Assembly: GCF_932526225.1 (NCBI RefSeq)
Contig: NC_064043.1
Location: 3,621,001-3,685,000, forward strand
Reading direction: 5' to 3'
From: Nematostella vectensis
Lineage: Eukaryota; Cnidaria; Anthozoa; Actiniaria; Edwardsiidae
DNA: 64,000 nt
Positions 22,527 to 35,270 of the stretch are shown in pieces; positions within the stretch are counted from its first letter, which is position 1; each line of letters opens with the position of its first letter. A program made the translations under genes and the position numbers. The notes under the pieces are model-generated. The model saw nothing but the letters and a program-made list of their open reading frames with translations. It had not been told where the DNA came from and made no database searches.

Positions 22527-22556
<30 letters not shown>
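22527..22556 (+). repeat. A30 tract downstream of the helicase gene
   Basis: Thirty consecutive A bases about 300 bases after the stop of an intronless gene and about 60 bases after its second AATAAA. It could be the relic of a retrotransposed poly(A) tail or a simple-sequence expansion. Confidence 0.6.
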
Positions 22557-22557
<1 letters not shown>

Positions 22558-22568
22558 AGCAGAAATTG

Positions 22569-23465
22569 AAGGGTGTACTGACATCTGTTGCTAAGGAAAA
22601 TTGAATAAAGCATAAAAGCTTTGCAGAAAGTCATAAGGGCCTGATATTTGCCAAGTTGACCACCACAGGTGTGCTGACTATTATGATGACGTTACCCCGT
22701 GACGTCATAATGCGACGTCATAGATACAGATAAAAGCAAATATTTCAAGTAAAATTGCTCGAAAACAAATACTGAATACGTTTTATGAATCTTGAGGTAT
22801 GGGTGCATTAAGCCAAGCATGCGTTTTAGAAATGATGGAGTAATTGTTTTTTTATGATTTTTCAAAGGTTATTTGATATAATTTTGGTTTCTGTTAGATT
22901 AACGCTAAATCCATGCTTGGCTATATGAAGGAGCATTTAATAAAAAGGAATACAGAAAGAATGTTGCGTTTTGAAATAACTTGGCGACAAAAGAGCTTTT
23001 TTTTAGAAAACGCAGAACCGGAAGTGAAACAAAGCACGCGCGTGCTCATTCGGCCTGCTCAGACACACTGATACCTCACATTATGAGATTGAAATGAAGT
23101 TTAAAAACAAATTCCAATAGTGGTTCGTGGTATTTACACTTTAAAGGAACAAAATCCTTCATGTCATGATGAAAATTGAAAAAGTATTTTTAAATTTTGA
23201 TACAGCGCGCGCTACTTTGAAATAAAATTTTCAGTGCGTGCGCAAGCGTTCGGTGTTTTCAGCGCGCGCAGGTAGTGAAAATTGCTCACCCGAAAAGGAT
23301 GAGATAAACTTAAAGTCAATTTTTGGGGACTTGAAACGCATATTTTTATTTCTTTTACTTCAGTAAAGCTTGAAATGTCGAATTTTGTGTTATGTATATG
23401 CGCGCGCTTAACGCCACCAGCGTAGCAACGTCGTTACTGAGCAACACTAATGTCAGTACACCCTT
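22569..23465. mobile_element. 897-bp TIR element between helicase and DIS3
   Basis: The left end AAGGGTGTACTGACAT is matched perfectly in inverted orientation at the right end (23450-23465), and similarity continues inward through GTTGCTAAG versus GTTGCTCAG after a small indel. No open frame of note lies inside and no convincing target duplication was found. It fills most of the helicase-DIS3 spacer. Confidence 0.6.
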
Positions 23466-23539
23466 AAATCTTCAATTTTGAAGATGTCGAAATGTGGTAT
23501 GGGTGTCCTGTGGTGTGTCAGCGGCTGCTTTCACAATTC

Positions 23540-23550
23540 AAAATGGCGTC
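23540..23550 (+). promoter_or_regulatory. YY1-like site upstream of DIS3
   Basis: AAAATGGCGTC, a near match to the YY1 core (AARATGGCGGC), 60-70 bases upstream of the DIS3 start codon, a position usual for such elements in housekeeping promoters. Confidence 0.4.
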
Positions 23551-23609
23551 CTGCATACACGTGTTAAAAACTTAAAATTTTCCTTTATTATTTTTTTTTT
23601 TTGCCAAAA

Positions 23610-26600
23610 ATGCTGAAATCCAAGACCTTTGTGAAGAAGACCAAGAAGGGAGGAATCTTGAAGGTCGTTCGGGAGCATTATTTGCGTGATGACGTGTGGT
23701 GCGGTGCGAATGGATGTTCTATTTGTGGGCAGAGCGAAGCAAGCGTGCTAGATCCCTTGCCTCAAAGCCTTTCGTCCTCGTGTGATTTCCCACACTATCT
23801 TATTCCGGACACTAACGTACTGCTGCATCAGGTAGGCAGCATAGCTTAAGATTTTTAAGCGCAAATAGTATTAGTTACTTTGGCATTTGTTTACCTAAAT
23901 TGGCAGACCATATCTTAGTCCAGTAGTACGAAACAGTTTGACTGTTGTGGTGTGATGTCGTGTTACAGATAGATGTAATCGAAGACCCAGTCTTCAAGAA
24001 CGTTATATTGCTGCAGACCGTCCTGGAAGAGGTAAGTAAATAGAAGCCCAATCCATAATAATAATTAATAATAACTATGCCCTATCAATCAAGCCTTAAG
24101 GAATTGATTTGTTTTGATGGTGCTTTTATATCCCTCCCTCCCCCCCACAAGTTGGTTGTATAACATATCTGCTTACACCCTTGTGTTTGAAATACTGAAA
24201 TTTACACATGCAGAAAAAAAGTTATCCGAATAAAATACTTTCTAGATTGGGAGGTGTTGGACTAGACCCCCCTGTACATCCACCACCCCTGGAAAGGGCT
24301 CCAGCATGAGGCAAAAATTCCACACCCCACAAAATACCCCACCCTGAATTATATACCTGACTTTCTCAAGTACCAAATTCATAACAATACAACCTCATGT
24401 CATTGTCAGTTCAATAAAATTTTTGTTGTTGTTGTTATAGGTTAAACATTTGAATTTTGGGGTATACAAACGAGCAAGAAGTATTATCTCAGATCCAGAA
24501 AGAAAATTCTATGTATTTTCAAATGAGCATCATAGAAGTACATACATAGAGAGGAAAAAAGATGAGAGTTCTAATGACAGGAATGACAGAGCGATACGGA
24601 CAGCTGCAAGGTATATAATATTGTGTGAAATTACCATTTCTCAGTATTTTGTATTTGCTTATCCTTTTCAATATTGTTGTATCTTTATGTTTTTTTCTTT
24701 GCTTATCCTTTTCAAAATTGTATCAAATTACCATTTCTCTGTATCTCTATGTTTTGTTTTTGCTAATCCTTTTCAAAATTGTATCAAATTACCATTTCTC
24801 AGTATCTTATTTTTGTTTGTTGCTCCCAGCTGGTATGGAGACCACTTGCAGGAGTGTGAAGGAGGGAAAGATGTGGAGACATGTGTACAGGTTGTACTTC
24901 TCACTAATGACAGAGCAAACAGAGAGAAAGCTCATGCTGATGGGATTGTTACATATACAAGTAAAACAGATAGCATTCTATTTGATTTCCTATCTTTCTT
25001 TCTGTCATCCTGTTTTGTACTACTACTGTACTACTAGATGTTTTGTAGTACTAGTGACCTTGGGTTTGGATGGGGGTGACCTTCAGGTTGGATAGGTTGG
25101 TCTCTTGATTGTGTTGGAATAAGTGTTGGATCTCCCCATTGGTTTGGATGTGGGGGTTTTATTGTGGCGGTAAACGTTCCAGGAAAGAGTAAAATTCCTA
25201 CACGTCATAACAATAACGCATGAACGATTTCATTTAACAACTTATCTGCGATTGAGACAGTAATAACGGTGATGACGGTATGTCGAAAATGATGATTGCT
25301 GCGATAAATAACAGGAAAATAGCTAAATACAAACAAGTTAAAAGCAGGCTGAATGTTCTACAAAGTACGGTGACGTTACATATACAGATAATTTTACAAA
25401 TGCTAGCGGATAAACGGAACGAGATACTTACAAATGACGTGAACTCTTTCAGACCTGTAAAACTGTGCTAAAAGTGACCGTAATTTACATTGATTTATAC
25501 TAAGAATGTGTGAATGTAAAATAAACAAATGGAAAATAAGCAAAGAGAAAATAATGCTATTGTTATTAAATACTGCGGAATTCCACAGTAATATCCATAT
25601 TGGATTGCATGTGAGGGAGCTCCCCCTTATCTATGGGACTGATTACTGCTTTGTTCATGGAATAGTTTGAATGACTCTTGCATGTGTTTAGTTCAGCAGT
25701 ATGTGGAGAGCCTTGATGGGTGTGCGGATCTTGTTGATCGCTTGGCAAACTTACAACACAGTAAACAAAAACAGGTAATGTAAGGAATATTTAAACAGCC
25801 TACATAGAACAATTAAAACTCTCATAGGTTTATCATTGACTATTATTAGGCTTATCATAAACTACTGTATGACTAGGCTTACTCTTGTAAATAGAGATAA
25901 TAAGTAGGTCAGCCTAGATCCATTGTAATTATCTTAGCATTAAAACTCTGAATAAGCCTGTTGAATTTTTCTATTTTCAGGCAATTGATGGGAGAGGAAA
26001 GCAATGTCTATTTCCTGAGCACATCCCACTTGTAAAAATTCACTCTGGCATCAAATCAGGGAAATACAAACAGGGAACCTTCCACGGTAGTAGGTGTGGA
26101 ATAATGACTCGAGTCGCAATCGTCTTTTCACCTTTTAGTTTCTCAGTCTCATTCCTATTGTCACGTCTGAATGTGAGTCGCTAACAATTCCTTTGATTCC
26201 TCCCTCCTATGCAGAGAAAATTACTTAGAGGCAACTGTGTATTTAAAAGACGGTGGAGATGAGGTGTTCATTCAAGGATTGATAAACCTCAATCGAGCTG
26301 TAAATGAAGATCTAGTTGCAGTAGAGCTGCTCTCTCAGGAAGAATGGACGGCACCATCTGAACTAGTACTAGATGATGCCGACCATAGTGAGAGTGAAGA
26401 AGAAATAACAAGCAAGAAAACACAGGTTTGTTGGCACAAGAAACAGCAAAATTTTCAATTCTCAATTTCTATACATGATCTTCCATTAATTAAGAATAAA
26501 CCATGGATTGCTAATGGTATCAGGGTTGGTTTCCATCAAACTGTGAAATAACATTGTGTATTACATTTAAATACACAAAATATAATTGTTTGTTTTTATG

Positions 26601-29600
26601 TGTGTGATTCCTGGGCTTAATACTCTTTGCTATGCACACTGTTTCACAGGTCAATAAAAAGTCTAATTTGTGTTTCAGATTTTGGATAACAATAAAAATA
26701 AATTAAAGAAAACTGGAAAGGTGAGTCATCTTGAAGATTTCTCTGGTTGCAAAATGTACTTCATCTTGACTGATTTTGTGGTAATTTCCTGCCCCACAGG
26801 TTGTTGGAATAATCAAGAGGAATTGGAGACCATACTGTGGCGTACTGTCTTCATCAGGAAATCTGCAGGTACTGGTATGACTAGAAAAAACTACAGGCAA
26901 GCTGTAGAATAACTAGATGGTATGACTAGAAAAACTACAGACAAGCTGTAAAATAACTAAAAGGTATTGCTAAATAAAAACATCAGGCATGCTGTAGAAT
27001 AACTAGAAGTTATAACTAAAAAACTACAGACAAGCTGTAAAATACAGTAACTAGGTAGAATATATGACTAGAAAAACTACAGACAAGCTGTAGAATACAG
27101 TAACTAGGTAGAATATATGACTAGAAAAACTACTGACAAGCTGTAGAATATCTAGGATTTTTTACTAGGAAATCTACAGACAAACTGTAGAAAAAATAGA
27201 TTGGCTGCATATGTATGGTATTGTCAGGCAAATAAATCAACATTGGTTGAAATGATATGTTTTATGCCTCTACTGTATGATCTCAAAGTAGTTTTGCTGA
27301 CATTTCAAGTGTTATCCCTTTGCCTTTTGATCAGACAAATGGTTAAAGCTTGGAGCATTAGTATAACTTCTCTGTTTCACAGAGGTGTAAAACATTTCTT
27401 CTCAACCTCGTGTTGATTTATTATTCAGGTACTGGACTTGATTACATTTTATACAGTGGCAGTATAATGTCTACAATTTTTTCTAAAAAATTAAAATATT
27501 AACTATACAGAGCACTCGACAACTGTTTGTGCCTGCTGAGAAGTGTGTTCCTAGAATCCGCATAGAAACCAGACAAGCTGAGACCCTTAGGAGTCAACGT
27601 ATAGTCGTCAGTATTGATTCATGGCCAAGAAGCTCAAGGTACCCTGTGGTGAGTCTACTCCTTCATTTTGGGTACCCTGTGGTGAGTCCATCCCTTCATC
27701 TCTGGTACCCTGTGGTGAGTCCATCCCTTCATCTCTGGTACCCTGTGGTGAGTCCTCCTCTTCCTCTCTGGTACCCTGTGGTAAGTCCACCCCTTCATCA
27801 CTGGTACCCTGTGGTGAGTCCATCCCTTCCTCTCTGGTACCCTGTGGCGAGTCCACCCCTTCCTCTCTGGTACCCTGTGGTGAGTCCACCCCTTTATCAC
27901 TGGTACCCTGTGGTATGTCCACCCCCTTATCTCTGGTACCCTGTGGTAAGTCCTCCTCTTCCTCTCTGGTACCTGTGGTGAGTCCACCCCTTCATCACTG
28001 GTACCCTGTGGTGAGTCCATCCCTTTCTCTCTGGTACCCTCTGGTGGGTCCATCCCTTCCTCTCTGGTACCCTGTGGTGAGTCCATCCCTTCCTCTCTGG
28101 TACCCTGTGGCGAGTCCACCCCTTCCTCTCTGGTACCCTGTGGCGAGTCCACCCCTTCCTCTCTGGTACCCTGTGGTGAGTCCATCCCTTCCTCTCTGGC
28201 ACCCTGTGGTAAGTCCACCCCTTCCTCTCTGGTACCCTGTGGTCTGTCCACCCCCTCATCTCTGGTACCCTGTGGTGAGTCCTCCTCTTCCTCTCTGGAA
28301 CCCTGTGGTGAATCCATCACCTCATCACTTGTTATGCACCTCACACTGGTACATTTCCCAAAGTTGTCTTCTTTTGACCATGGTTTGATTGAAATAACAT
28401 GTTTTTTTCCTAGGGTCATTTTGTGCGTAAGTTGGGTGAGATAGGGGACAAAGCAACCGAGAATGAGTTACTTCTGCTGGAACATGATGTGCCCCATCTT
28501 GCATTTTCTGCCTCTGTGCAGAAAGATCTTCCTGTCATGCCTTGGGCAATAGCAGAAGAGGTACAGTGCTTTGGAGATGGAATGATATTCCACTGTTTAG
28601 TCAGTGTTAACTCAAACCCTAAAGGGATGGAGTTGGCATGGAGTCATCTTATCCTCCTTCCCCGGTGCTTCTGTGATAGTGGAGGCTAGGGTTATTCTTA
28701 TTTAAGTAATGAGGTTTGTTTCAGTTTCAACATTTCATTCATTTAGGAGGTTTTTGTAGTTTTAGATATACTTTTATGTCATGAATGTGGTTGACCGTAG
28801 TCTGTGCAGGGTGCAACAAATAGACACACCATCCACTGGATTAAAAGCTTTTCTTATAACTTCCCTGTAACTTGACAGGAAGTAAGTCGCCGCCTGGACC
28901 TGCGAGATCTGTCCATATGTAGTGTAGACCCACCAGGGTGTACTGACATTGATGACGCATTACACTGGATGAAACTGGATAATGGGAATTATGAGGTAAA
29001 CATCCATGGCTAGGTTCTCGGATTCAGGCATGATGGATGGTCTAATGGATCATTTGAGGGTTGAAACTGGCTAGAAATAACATTAAGAAAGTACATTATT
29101 TTCATTATTATTTTTTGTGTGGGAAGGGGGGTGGCATCAAGACCTCTTTTGAACCTGAGCAACAATTCGTACATTTTAAATGGGATTACAGGCAAATAGA
29201 AGCCTGCCAGAACTCTGATTTCTCTGTGTGCGAGTGGAGGTAACAAAAAGATCAACTGTCTATTTGTGGCTTTTTTGGTTTATGAAAGCAAAACATTAGT
29301 TGAAGATTTGATGCTCTTAGAGATGAATCTTGTGTGACTCTTCTTGTGGTTAGGTTGGTGTCCATATTGCCGATGTTACACATTTTATTCAGCCCGGGAC
29401 AGCACTGGATGAGGAAGCTGCTAATAGGGGCACAACTGTCTATCTAACTGACCAGGTCAGTAACACAATGCGCCAATCATCTTATATCTGACGTAAAATT
29501 TAACGTGGAATTCAAGAATCAGTAAAAATTTATTTTTGAATTATTTATTATTTATTTTGAGATGCCCACAAAATATGCTGTCATTTGTTCTCGCCAAACA

Positions 29601-32600
29601 GAGCACAGTAACGATAATGTATAGGATTCAATATAACACTGCTATTATTCTATTATTTTATATCCCTAAGATATAGCCGCTTCACAGAGTGTAACAATTG
29701 ATTTTTTTCAGCGTATTGACATGGTTCCTGAGTTGCTGAGTTCAAACTTGTGCTCGTTACGCTCCAACGTGGACAGGTATGTGATTAAGATAAAGCAAAG
29801 GAAATCACTCCATAACATGTTGTTACCGTTATCTGCATGCATGGATGTGCCACATAAGTGAACACACCTTTTTTCCTCAGGTATGCATTTTCCTCAATTT
29901 GGGAAATGACACCTGATGCAGACGTCATCTCTACAAAGTTCACTAAAAGCATCATCCGGTCAAAGGTAAAGTGATGCATCCTCTTTCAAAAGTGGATAAA
30001 TCTTTGGCTTTCTCCCCAGCTCACCCATTGTCAATCACTACAGTTATAGGGCAGTTTTGTTTCATTCACAGGCCTCTCTGACGTACGCTGAAGCACAACT
30101 TCGCATCGACGACTTATCTCTAAATGATGATGTCACAGTTTCTTTGAGGAACTTGAATAAACTCGCAAAAATATTAAAACAGCGCCGGATTGATAATGGG
30201 TAGGAGAAAGTAGTTTGAGCAATATTAAAGAGTGTCTCAAGTATTTCTACTTGGATCCTTCCCCACTTCCATGCTCTGGGTCTCTGAGGCTGACAGTGTC
30301 ATAATCTATTAGTGCAAGTCTGTTCAAGGCAGGCATTGTTGGTGCTGTTTGTTTTACACTATGCTGGGAGGTGCAGCGAGGTAGTTCAACATTTTCTTTG
30401 CGTTGTGGTGAACCAAGTGTAGCGATACCTGAAATGCTGTATAGTGTTTGCGCTGTTTACACTGGGATTTACCTGGTGGCATGATAGCTAAAGTTTGCAC
30501 TGTTTACACCGCCTTAACCTGGTGACCTGTTAGCTAAAGCTTGTCATGTTCCTTCCACGGGGCCGAACACCTGGCAAGGTCGAAGGACACTGTACTTATT
30601 ACATTGGCTGGAGAAACCGCTAGAACTTCATGCATGACCTGCCTCCTCACATGGAGCAAGTATATTACACAGTGATTACTGACAAGTCCCTTATTTGCTA
30701 TTACAGGGCGCTGACACTCGCCTCATCCGAAGTGCGATTCTTCATTGACAATGAGACGCACGACCCCATTGATGTAGAGACAAAACAACTTCGGTAAGCT
30801 TAAGAAATAGTCTTTATACCTTTGCTTGCTAGACAGCTGTAATACTCTTGTCGCTTCAACAGGGACACTAACTCTCTTGTGGAAGAGTTCATGTTGCTGG
30901 CAAACATCTCCGTAGCGAAGCACATCCATCAGCGATTCCCTGAGTTTGCAGTCCTGCGTAGGCACCCCTCCCCACCTCCGTCCAACTACGACATACTTGT
31001 CAAGGCTGCACGCTCTAAGGTATAGAGATTCTTGCTAGCTTTTGTACCATTTGATCCCCTCATCCTAGCATTTAAGAACGTATCACATTTTAGAATGTAT
31101 TACACTAAAAAAAAAAATATTTTGCTGCTATCTGAGTCTAAACGTTTCTAGCATGTGTTTTAGAATTTGGTGAAATCTCAGGCTGGACGTTCTCGTAAAA
31201 AGGTTTCTTATAAAATAAAAATAGTACCTTAAAAAGTTGACTTGAGAGAGATGGAGAAATTTTTCCAAAATGATATAACAATACGAGAGCTTGAAACTGA
31301 CAGCCCAGTCTGACCCTTTACTCTTGATTAGCATTCCCCTCCACGCATTGACTCCATAAATCTCAAGCCTCATCATCAGCTATAACTTTCGCAGGGAGTC
31401 GAGATCAAAGTGGATTCGGCCAAAGCGCTTGCCGTCTCTCTTGACAAAGCACACCTACCTGGCGAGCCTTACTTCAACACGATGCTGCGTATCCTAGCAA
31501 CCCGGTGCATGATGCAAGCAGTCTACTTCTGCTCGGGCATGCTCCCTAAGGACGAGTACCGCCATTATGGGCTGGCGACCCCCATATACACACACTTTAC
31601 CTCACCAATCAGACGGTAAGTAGAGCACCGCCATTACGGGCTGGCGACCCCCATATACACACACTTTACCTCACCAATCAGATGGCAAGTAGAGCACCGC
31701 CATTATGGGCTGGCGACCCCCATATACACACACTTTACCTCACCAATCAGACAGTAAGTAGAGCACCGCCATTACGGGCTGGCGACCCCCATATACACAC
31801 ACTTTACCTCACCAATCAGACGGTAAGTAGAGCACCGCCATTACGGGCTGGCGACCCCCATATACACACACTTTACCTCACCAATCAGATGGCAAGTAGA
31901 GCACCGCCATTATGGGCTGGCGACCCCCATATACACACACTTTACCTCACCAATCAGACGGTAAGTAGAGCACCACCATTATGGGCTGGCGACCCCCATA
32001 TACATGTACAATTCACCTCACCAATCAGACGGTAAGTAGAGCACCGCCATTATGGGCTGGCGACCCCCATATACATGTACAATTCACCTCACAATTAGAC
32101 GGTGAGTACAACACAGTTTTTACTGGCTGGCTAACCCCCATATACACACACAATTTGCCTCACGAATAAGACGGTGAGTACAACACAGTTTTTACTGGCT
32201 GGCTGACAACTACTGTACTGTATTCCCACAATCCTTCTCGCCTCACCAAGCATACAGTAAGTGGCTACACTTGTCTACCCATCTAGAGTGAGTATAACAG
32301 AGGCCCTTGGTATCCCTGTGTAGTGTTACAGGTTTCCTTATGCCTGTGCTTGTTTACACACCACAGGTATTCTGATATACTTGTCCACCGTCTTCTTGCT
32401 GTCTCCATCGGCGCCATGAACTCGTACCCAGACCTCCTTAACAAAGATAAGGTCCAGGTATTAGCGATACTTCCTGTCTTTGGCTTTGTTACACCTGACT
32501 TATTGTATAAGTTGGATTACTCGCGTTTTTTTTTTCTTGCTCAGAAACAATGCAACCATCTGAACCACAGGCACAAAATGGCGCAGTATGCTGGAAGGGC

Positions 32601-35270
32601 ATCAGTCGACCTTCACACTCAGGTAATTACGGCTTAACTTAAATACCCACAACCGCCAACTCTCGCCTCACAGACACCCACCTGTTACAGACAACTCGTT
32701 ATCACAGACACCTTGATTTGACGACAGTCATAACTTGGATAGTATTTGTCAGTCTCTGAGTCTGTGAAAAAAAGAAATATGGAGCGTGTTTTGTCTCTAA
32801 ATCCCAATAGCTTTCCTTACTTAATTGTTAAACACTGCTACCGTAAAAAGAAGGGGATGAGAGAAAGGTGAATTATTAACTTCTATCCTTCCGCCTTGTG
32901 TATCATTACAGTTATTCTTTAAAAAGCGCCCCTCCACAGAGGATGGCTTCGTGTTGTTTGTGCGCAAGAATGCGCTCCAGGTGCTGGTACCAAAGTTTGG
33001 GCTGCAGGGAACAGTATACATGAACCAACTTGGTGTCGACGAGCAACTCCTGGCGTTTAACGAGGAGGTGGGTGACCCTTATTGTAGACTTTGCAGCGAT
33101 GCTCTTAGGGTCTGGGGTAAGGGTTATGGGTTTTATTTTATTTTCATGATGGGGCCTTGGGAATGTTTATCCTGACTGTTTTGAAGGGGTGCTTACAGTG
33201 TTTATATTGGAGTACCCTCTAAGGCTCAAGAAGGAAGGATCTCCATTTCTCCCCAATACGTTACAGCTTTTATTCCGAGTTGCCATAAATATGCTGATCT
33301 ACACGAATATTGTACACCGAGTCTTTTGATGTCTTGCTACTCTTTTTTACACATCATCTATTAAAAACTAGAGTCTCGTTACTGATAGCTTCCTGTCTTT
33401 ATCTATAGGAGCCGTCCTTAGCTGTTGGCGATGTCAAGTTTAAGATGTTTGATAAAGTTACGCTGCAGATTTCAGTTGAGCAAAACGCGACACAAAATTC
33501 CTTCGTCAAGTTCATGCTCACCTCTCCCCAGGTACCTCGTGTCTTCTTATTTCCTCATCCTCACCTCCTACTCATATCTTTTCATTCCCTCATATTCACC
33601 TCCCATTCATGTCTTTTTCCCCCTCATCTTCACCTCCCATTCACGTCTTCCTATCCCCTCATCGTCACCTCCCATTCACGTCTTTTCATCCCCTCATCCT
33701 CACCTCCCATTCATGTCTTTTTATTCCCTCATCCTCACCTCCCATTCATGTCTTTTCATTCCCTCATCCTCACCTCCTATAGATGTCTTTTCATTCCCTT
33801 ATCTAAACCCCCATTCATGTCTTTTCATTCCCTCCTCTTCACCTCTCATTCATGTCTTCTTTTTCCTTTATCTTCACCTCCCATTCACGTCTTTTTATTC
33901 CCTCATCTTCACCTCCCATTCCTGTCTTTTCATTCCCTTATCTTCACCCCCATTCATGTCTTCTCATTCCCTCATCTTCACCTCATACCATGCCATGCCA
34001 TAGTTGTCTGTAGTTTTTTTAGTCATACCATCGTAACGAAGATGTCTTCTCATTCCCTCATCCTCACCTCATACCATGCCATGCTATAGTTGTCTGTAGT
34101 TTTTTTTAGTCATACCATCGTAACGAAGATGTCTTCTCATTCCCTCATCTTCACCTCATACCATGCCATGCCATAGTTGTCTGTAGTTTTTTTAGTCATA
34201 CCATCGTAACGAAGATGTCTTCTCATTCCCTCATCCTCACCTCATACCATGCCATGCCATAGTTGTCTGTAGTTTTTCTAGTCATACCATCGTAACGAAG
34301 ATGTCTTCTCATTCCCTCATCTTCACCTCATACCATGCCATGCCATAGTTGTCTGTAGTTTTTTTAGTCATACCATCGTAACGAAGATGTCTTCTCATTC
34401 CCTCATCCTCACCTCATACCATGCCATGCTATAGTTGTCTGTAGTTTTTTTTAGTCATACCATCGTAACGAAGATGTCTTCTCATTCCCTCATCTTCACC
34501 TCATACCATGCCATGCCATAGTTGTCTGTAGTTTTTTTAGTCATACCATCGTAACGAAGATGTCTTCTCATTCCCTCATCCTCACCTCATACCATGCCAT
34601 GCCATAGTTGTCTGTAGTTTTTCTAGTCATACCATCGTAACGAAGATGTCTTCTCATTCCCTCATCCTCACCTCATACCATGCCATGCCATAGTTGTCTG
34701 TAGTTTTTCTAGTCATACCATCGTAACGAAGATGTCTTCTCATTCCCTCATCTTCACCTCATACCATGCCATGCCATAGTTGTCTGTAGTTTTTTTTAGT
34801 CATACCATCGTAACGAAGATGTCTTCTCATTCCCTCATCCTCACCTCATACCATGCCATGCCATAGTTGTCTGTAGTTTTTCTAGTCATACCATCGTAAC
34901 GAAGATGTCTTCTCATTCCCTCATCCTCACCTCATACCATGCCATGCCATAGTTGTCTGTAGTTTTTTTAGTCATACCATCGTAACGAAGATGTCTTCTC
35001 ATTCCCTCATCCTCACCTCATACCATGCCATGCCATAGTTGTCTGTAGTTTTTTTTAGTCATACCATTGTAACGAAGATGTCTTCTCATTCCCTCATCTT
35101 CACCTCATACCATGCCATGCCATAGTTGTCTGTAGTTTTTTTTAGTCATACCATCGTAACGAGACGTAATCAGACGTTTGCAGCTTCTGAGCGTCATTTT
35201 TTCCTTTTCTGCCTAGATATTAGCTACCAATCAAATGGAGCCAAGCCCAAAGAAGAAGAAGCTGAAATGA
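23610..35270 (+). CDS. DIS3: Exosome nuclease DIS3/Rrp44, 24 exons
   Basis: Exons: 23610-23831, 23969-24031, 24441-24610, 24830-24960, 25692-25774, 25981-26093, 26215-26425, 26679-26720, 26800-26868, 27511-27648, 28414-28560, 28879-28995, 29354-29455, 29712-29776, 29881-29965, 30072-30199, 30707-30793, 30863-31019, 31395-31615, 32367-32457, 32545-32622, 32912-33067, 33409-33531, 35217-35270. All GT-AG with matching phases; 950 aa, close to the ~958 aa of the human protein. It opens with [11 protein letters not shown], carries the CxxxxCxxC cluster near 31-39, a PIN endonuclease domain with its acidic residues ([27 protein letters not shown]), two cold-shock domains, the RNB exonuclease domain ([13 protein letters not shown]480, D486, D488, D489), an S1 domain and a lysine-rich tail PKKKKLK. 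It is the catalytic 3'-5' RNA-degrading subunit of the nuclear exosome. Several of its introns are packed with tandem repeats. No AATAAA is close to the stop; the first one noticed is at 35911. Confidence 0.97.
24620..24822 (+). repeat. Roughly 75-bp tandem repeat filling DIS3 intron 3
   Basis: About three copies of a T-rich unit (GTATCAAATTACCATTTCTC, then CTTTGCTTATCCTTTTCAA type) run almost from the exon 3 donor to the exon 4 acceptor. Each unit carries a pyrimidine tract with TTCTCAG or TTCTCTG. Confidence 0.7.
26869..27195 (+). repeat. Degenerate ~40-bp tandem repeat in DIS3 intron 9
   Basis: About seven to eight copies of a unit like GACTAGAAAAACTACAGACA, then AGCTGTAGAATA, starting directly after the exon 9 donor. 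Related sequence (AAAACTAGAGACAAGCT, then a shared GTGTTGATTT block) recurs at about 51960-52070 in an intron of the EGF gene, so this is at least partly a dispersed repeat. Confidence 0.7.
27639..28331 (+). repeat. 33-bp minisatellite of the DIS3 exon 10 donor, ~21 copies
   Basis: The unit is GGTACCCTGTGGTGAGTCC followed by CATCCCTTCATCTCT. The first copy spans the real junction, where the exon ends TACCCTGTG at 27648 and the intron starts GTGAGTC. About 14 of 21 copies keep GTGAGT or GTAAGT at the same place. Units 1-10 stay in the exon reading frame ([11 protein letters not shown] per unit); a one-base deletion near 27968 shortens one unit to 32 bp and closes the frame at 27981. Confidence 0.93.
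31547..32190 (+). repeat. 69-bp tandem repeat of the DIS3 exon 19 donor
   Basis: The last ~54 bp of exon 19 (from CCGCCATTATGGGCTGGCGA to CAATCAGACG) plus GTAAGTAGAGCA is repeated with a 69-bp period for about eight further copies, the last two divergent. Copies end in GTAAGT, GCAAGT or GTGAGT. In the exon frame the codon after the junction arginine is TAA, so use of a downstream donor would stop translation at once. Confidence 0.93.
33535..34005 (+). repeat. Pyrimidine-rich ~35-bp tandem repeat in DIS3 intron 23
   Basis: Some 13 degenerate copies of a unit like CATTCATGTCTTTTCATTCC, then CTCATCTTCACCTCC, start a few bases after the exon 23 donor. The exon tail contains ATGCTCACCTCTCC, weakly similar to the unit, so descent from the junction is possible but not clear. 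Confidence 0.85.
34006..35160 (+). repeat. 87-bp minisatellite in DIS3 intron 23, ~13 copies
   Basis: Highly uniform ~87-bp units (GAAGATGTCTTCTCATTCCC, then CTCATACCATGCCATGCC and TTTAGTCATACCATCGTAAC) run up to about 55 bases before the last DIS3 exon. The 5' part of the unit resembles the preceding ~35-bp repeat, so one array probably grew out of the other. Confidence 0.93.

Noticed and set aside
26852-27195. DIS3 intron 9 array as another exon-derived junction repeat
   Set aside because: It starts at the donor and units loosely resemble the exon end, but related sequence recurs near 51960-52070 in another gene, so it is better explained as a dispersed repeat.
27655-28419. 254-codon minus-strand frame rich in DSPQGT repeats
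   Set aside because: Antisense shadow of the 33-bp DIS3 array.
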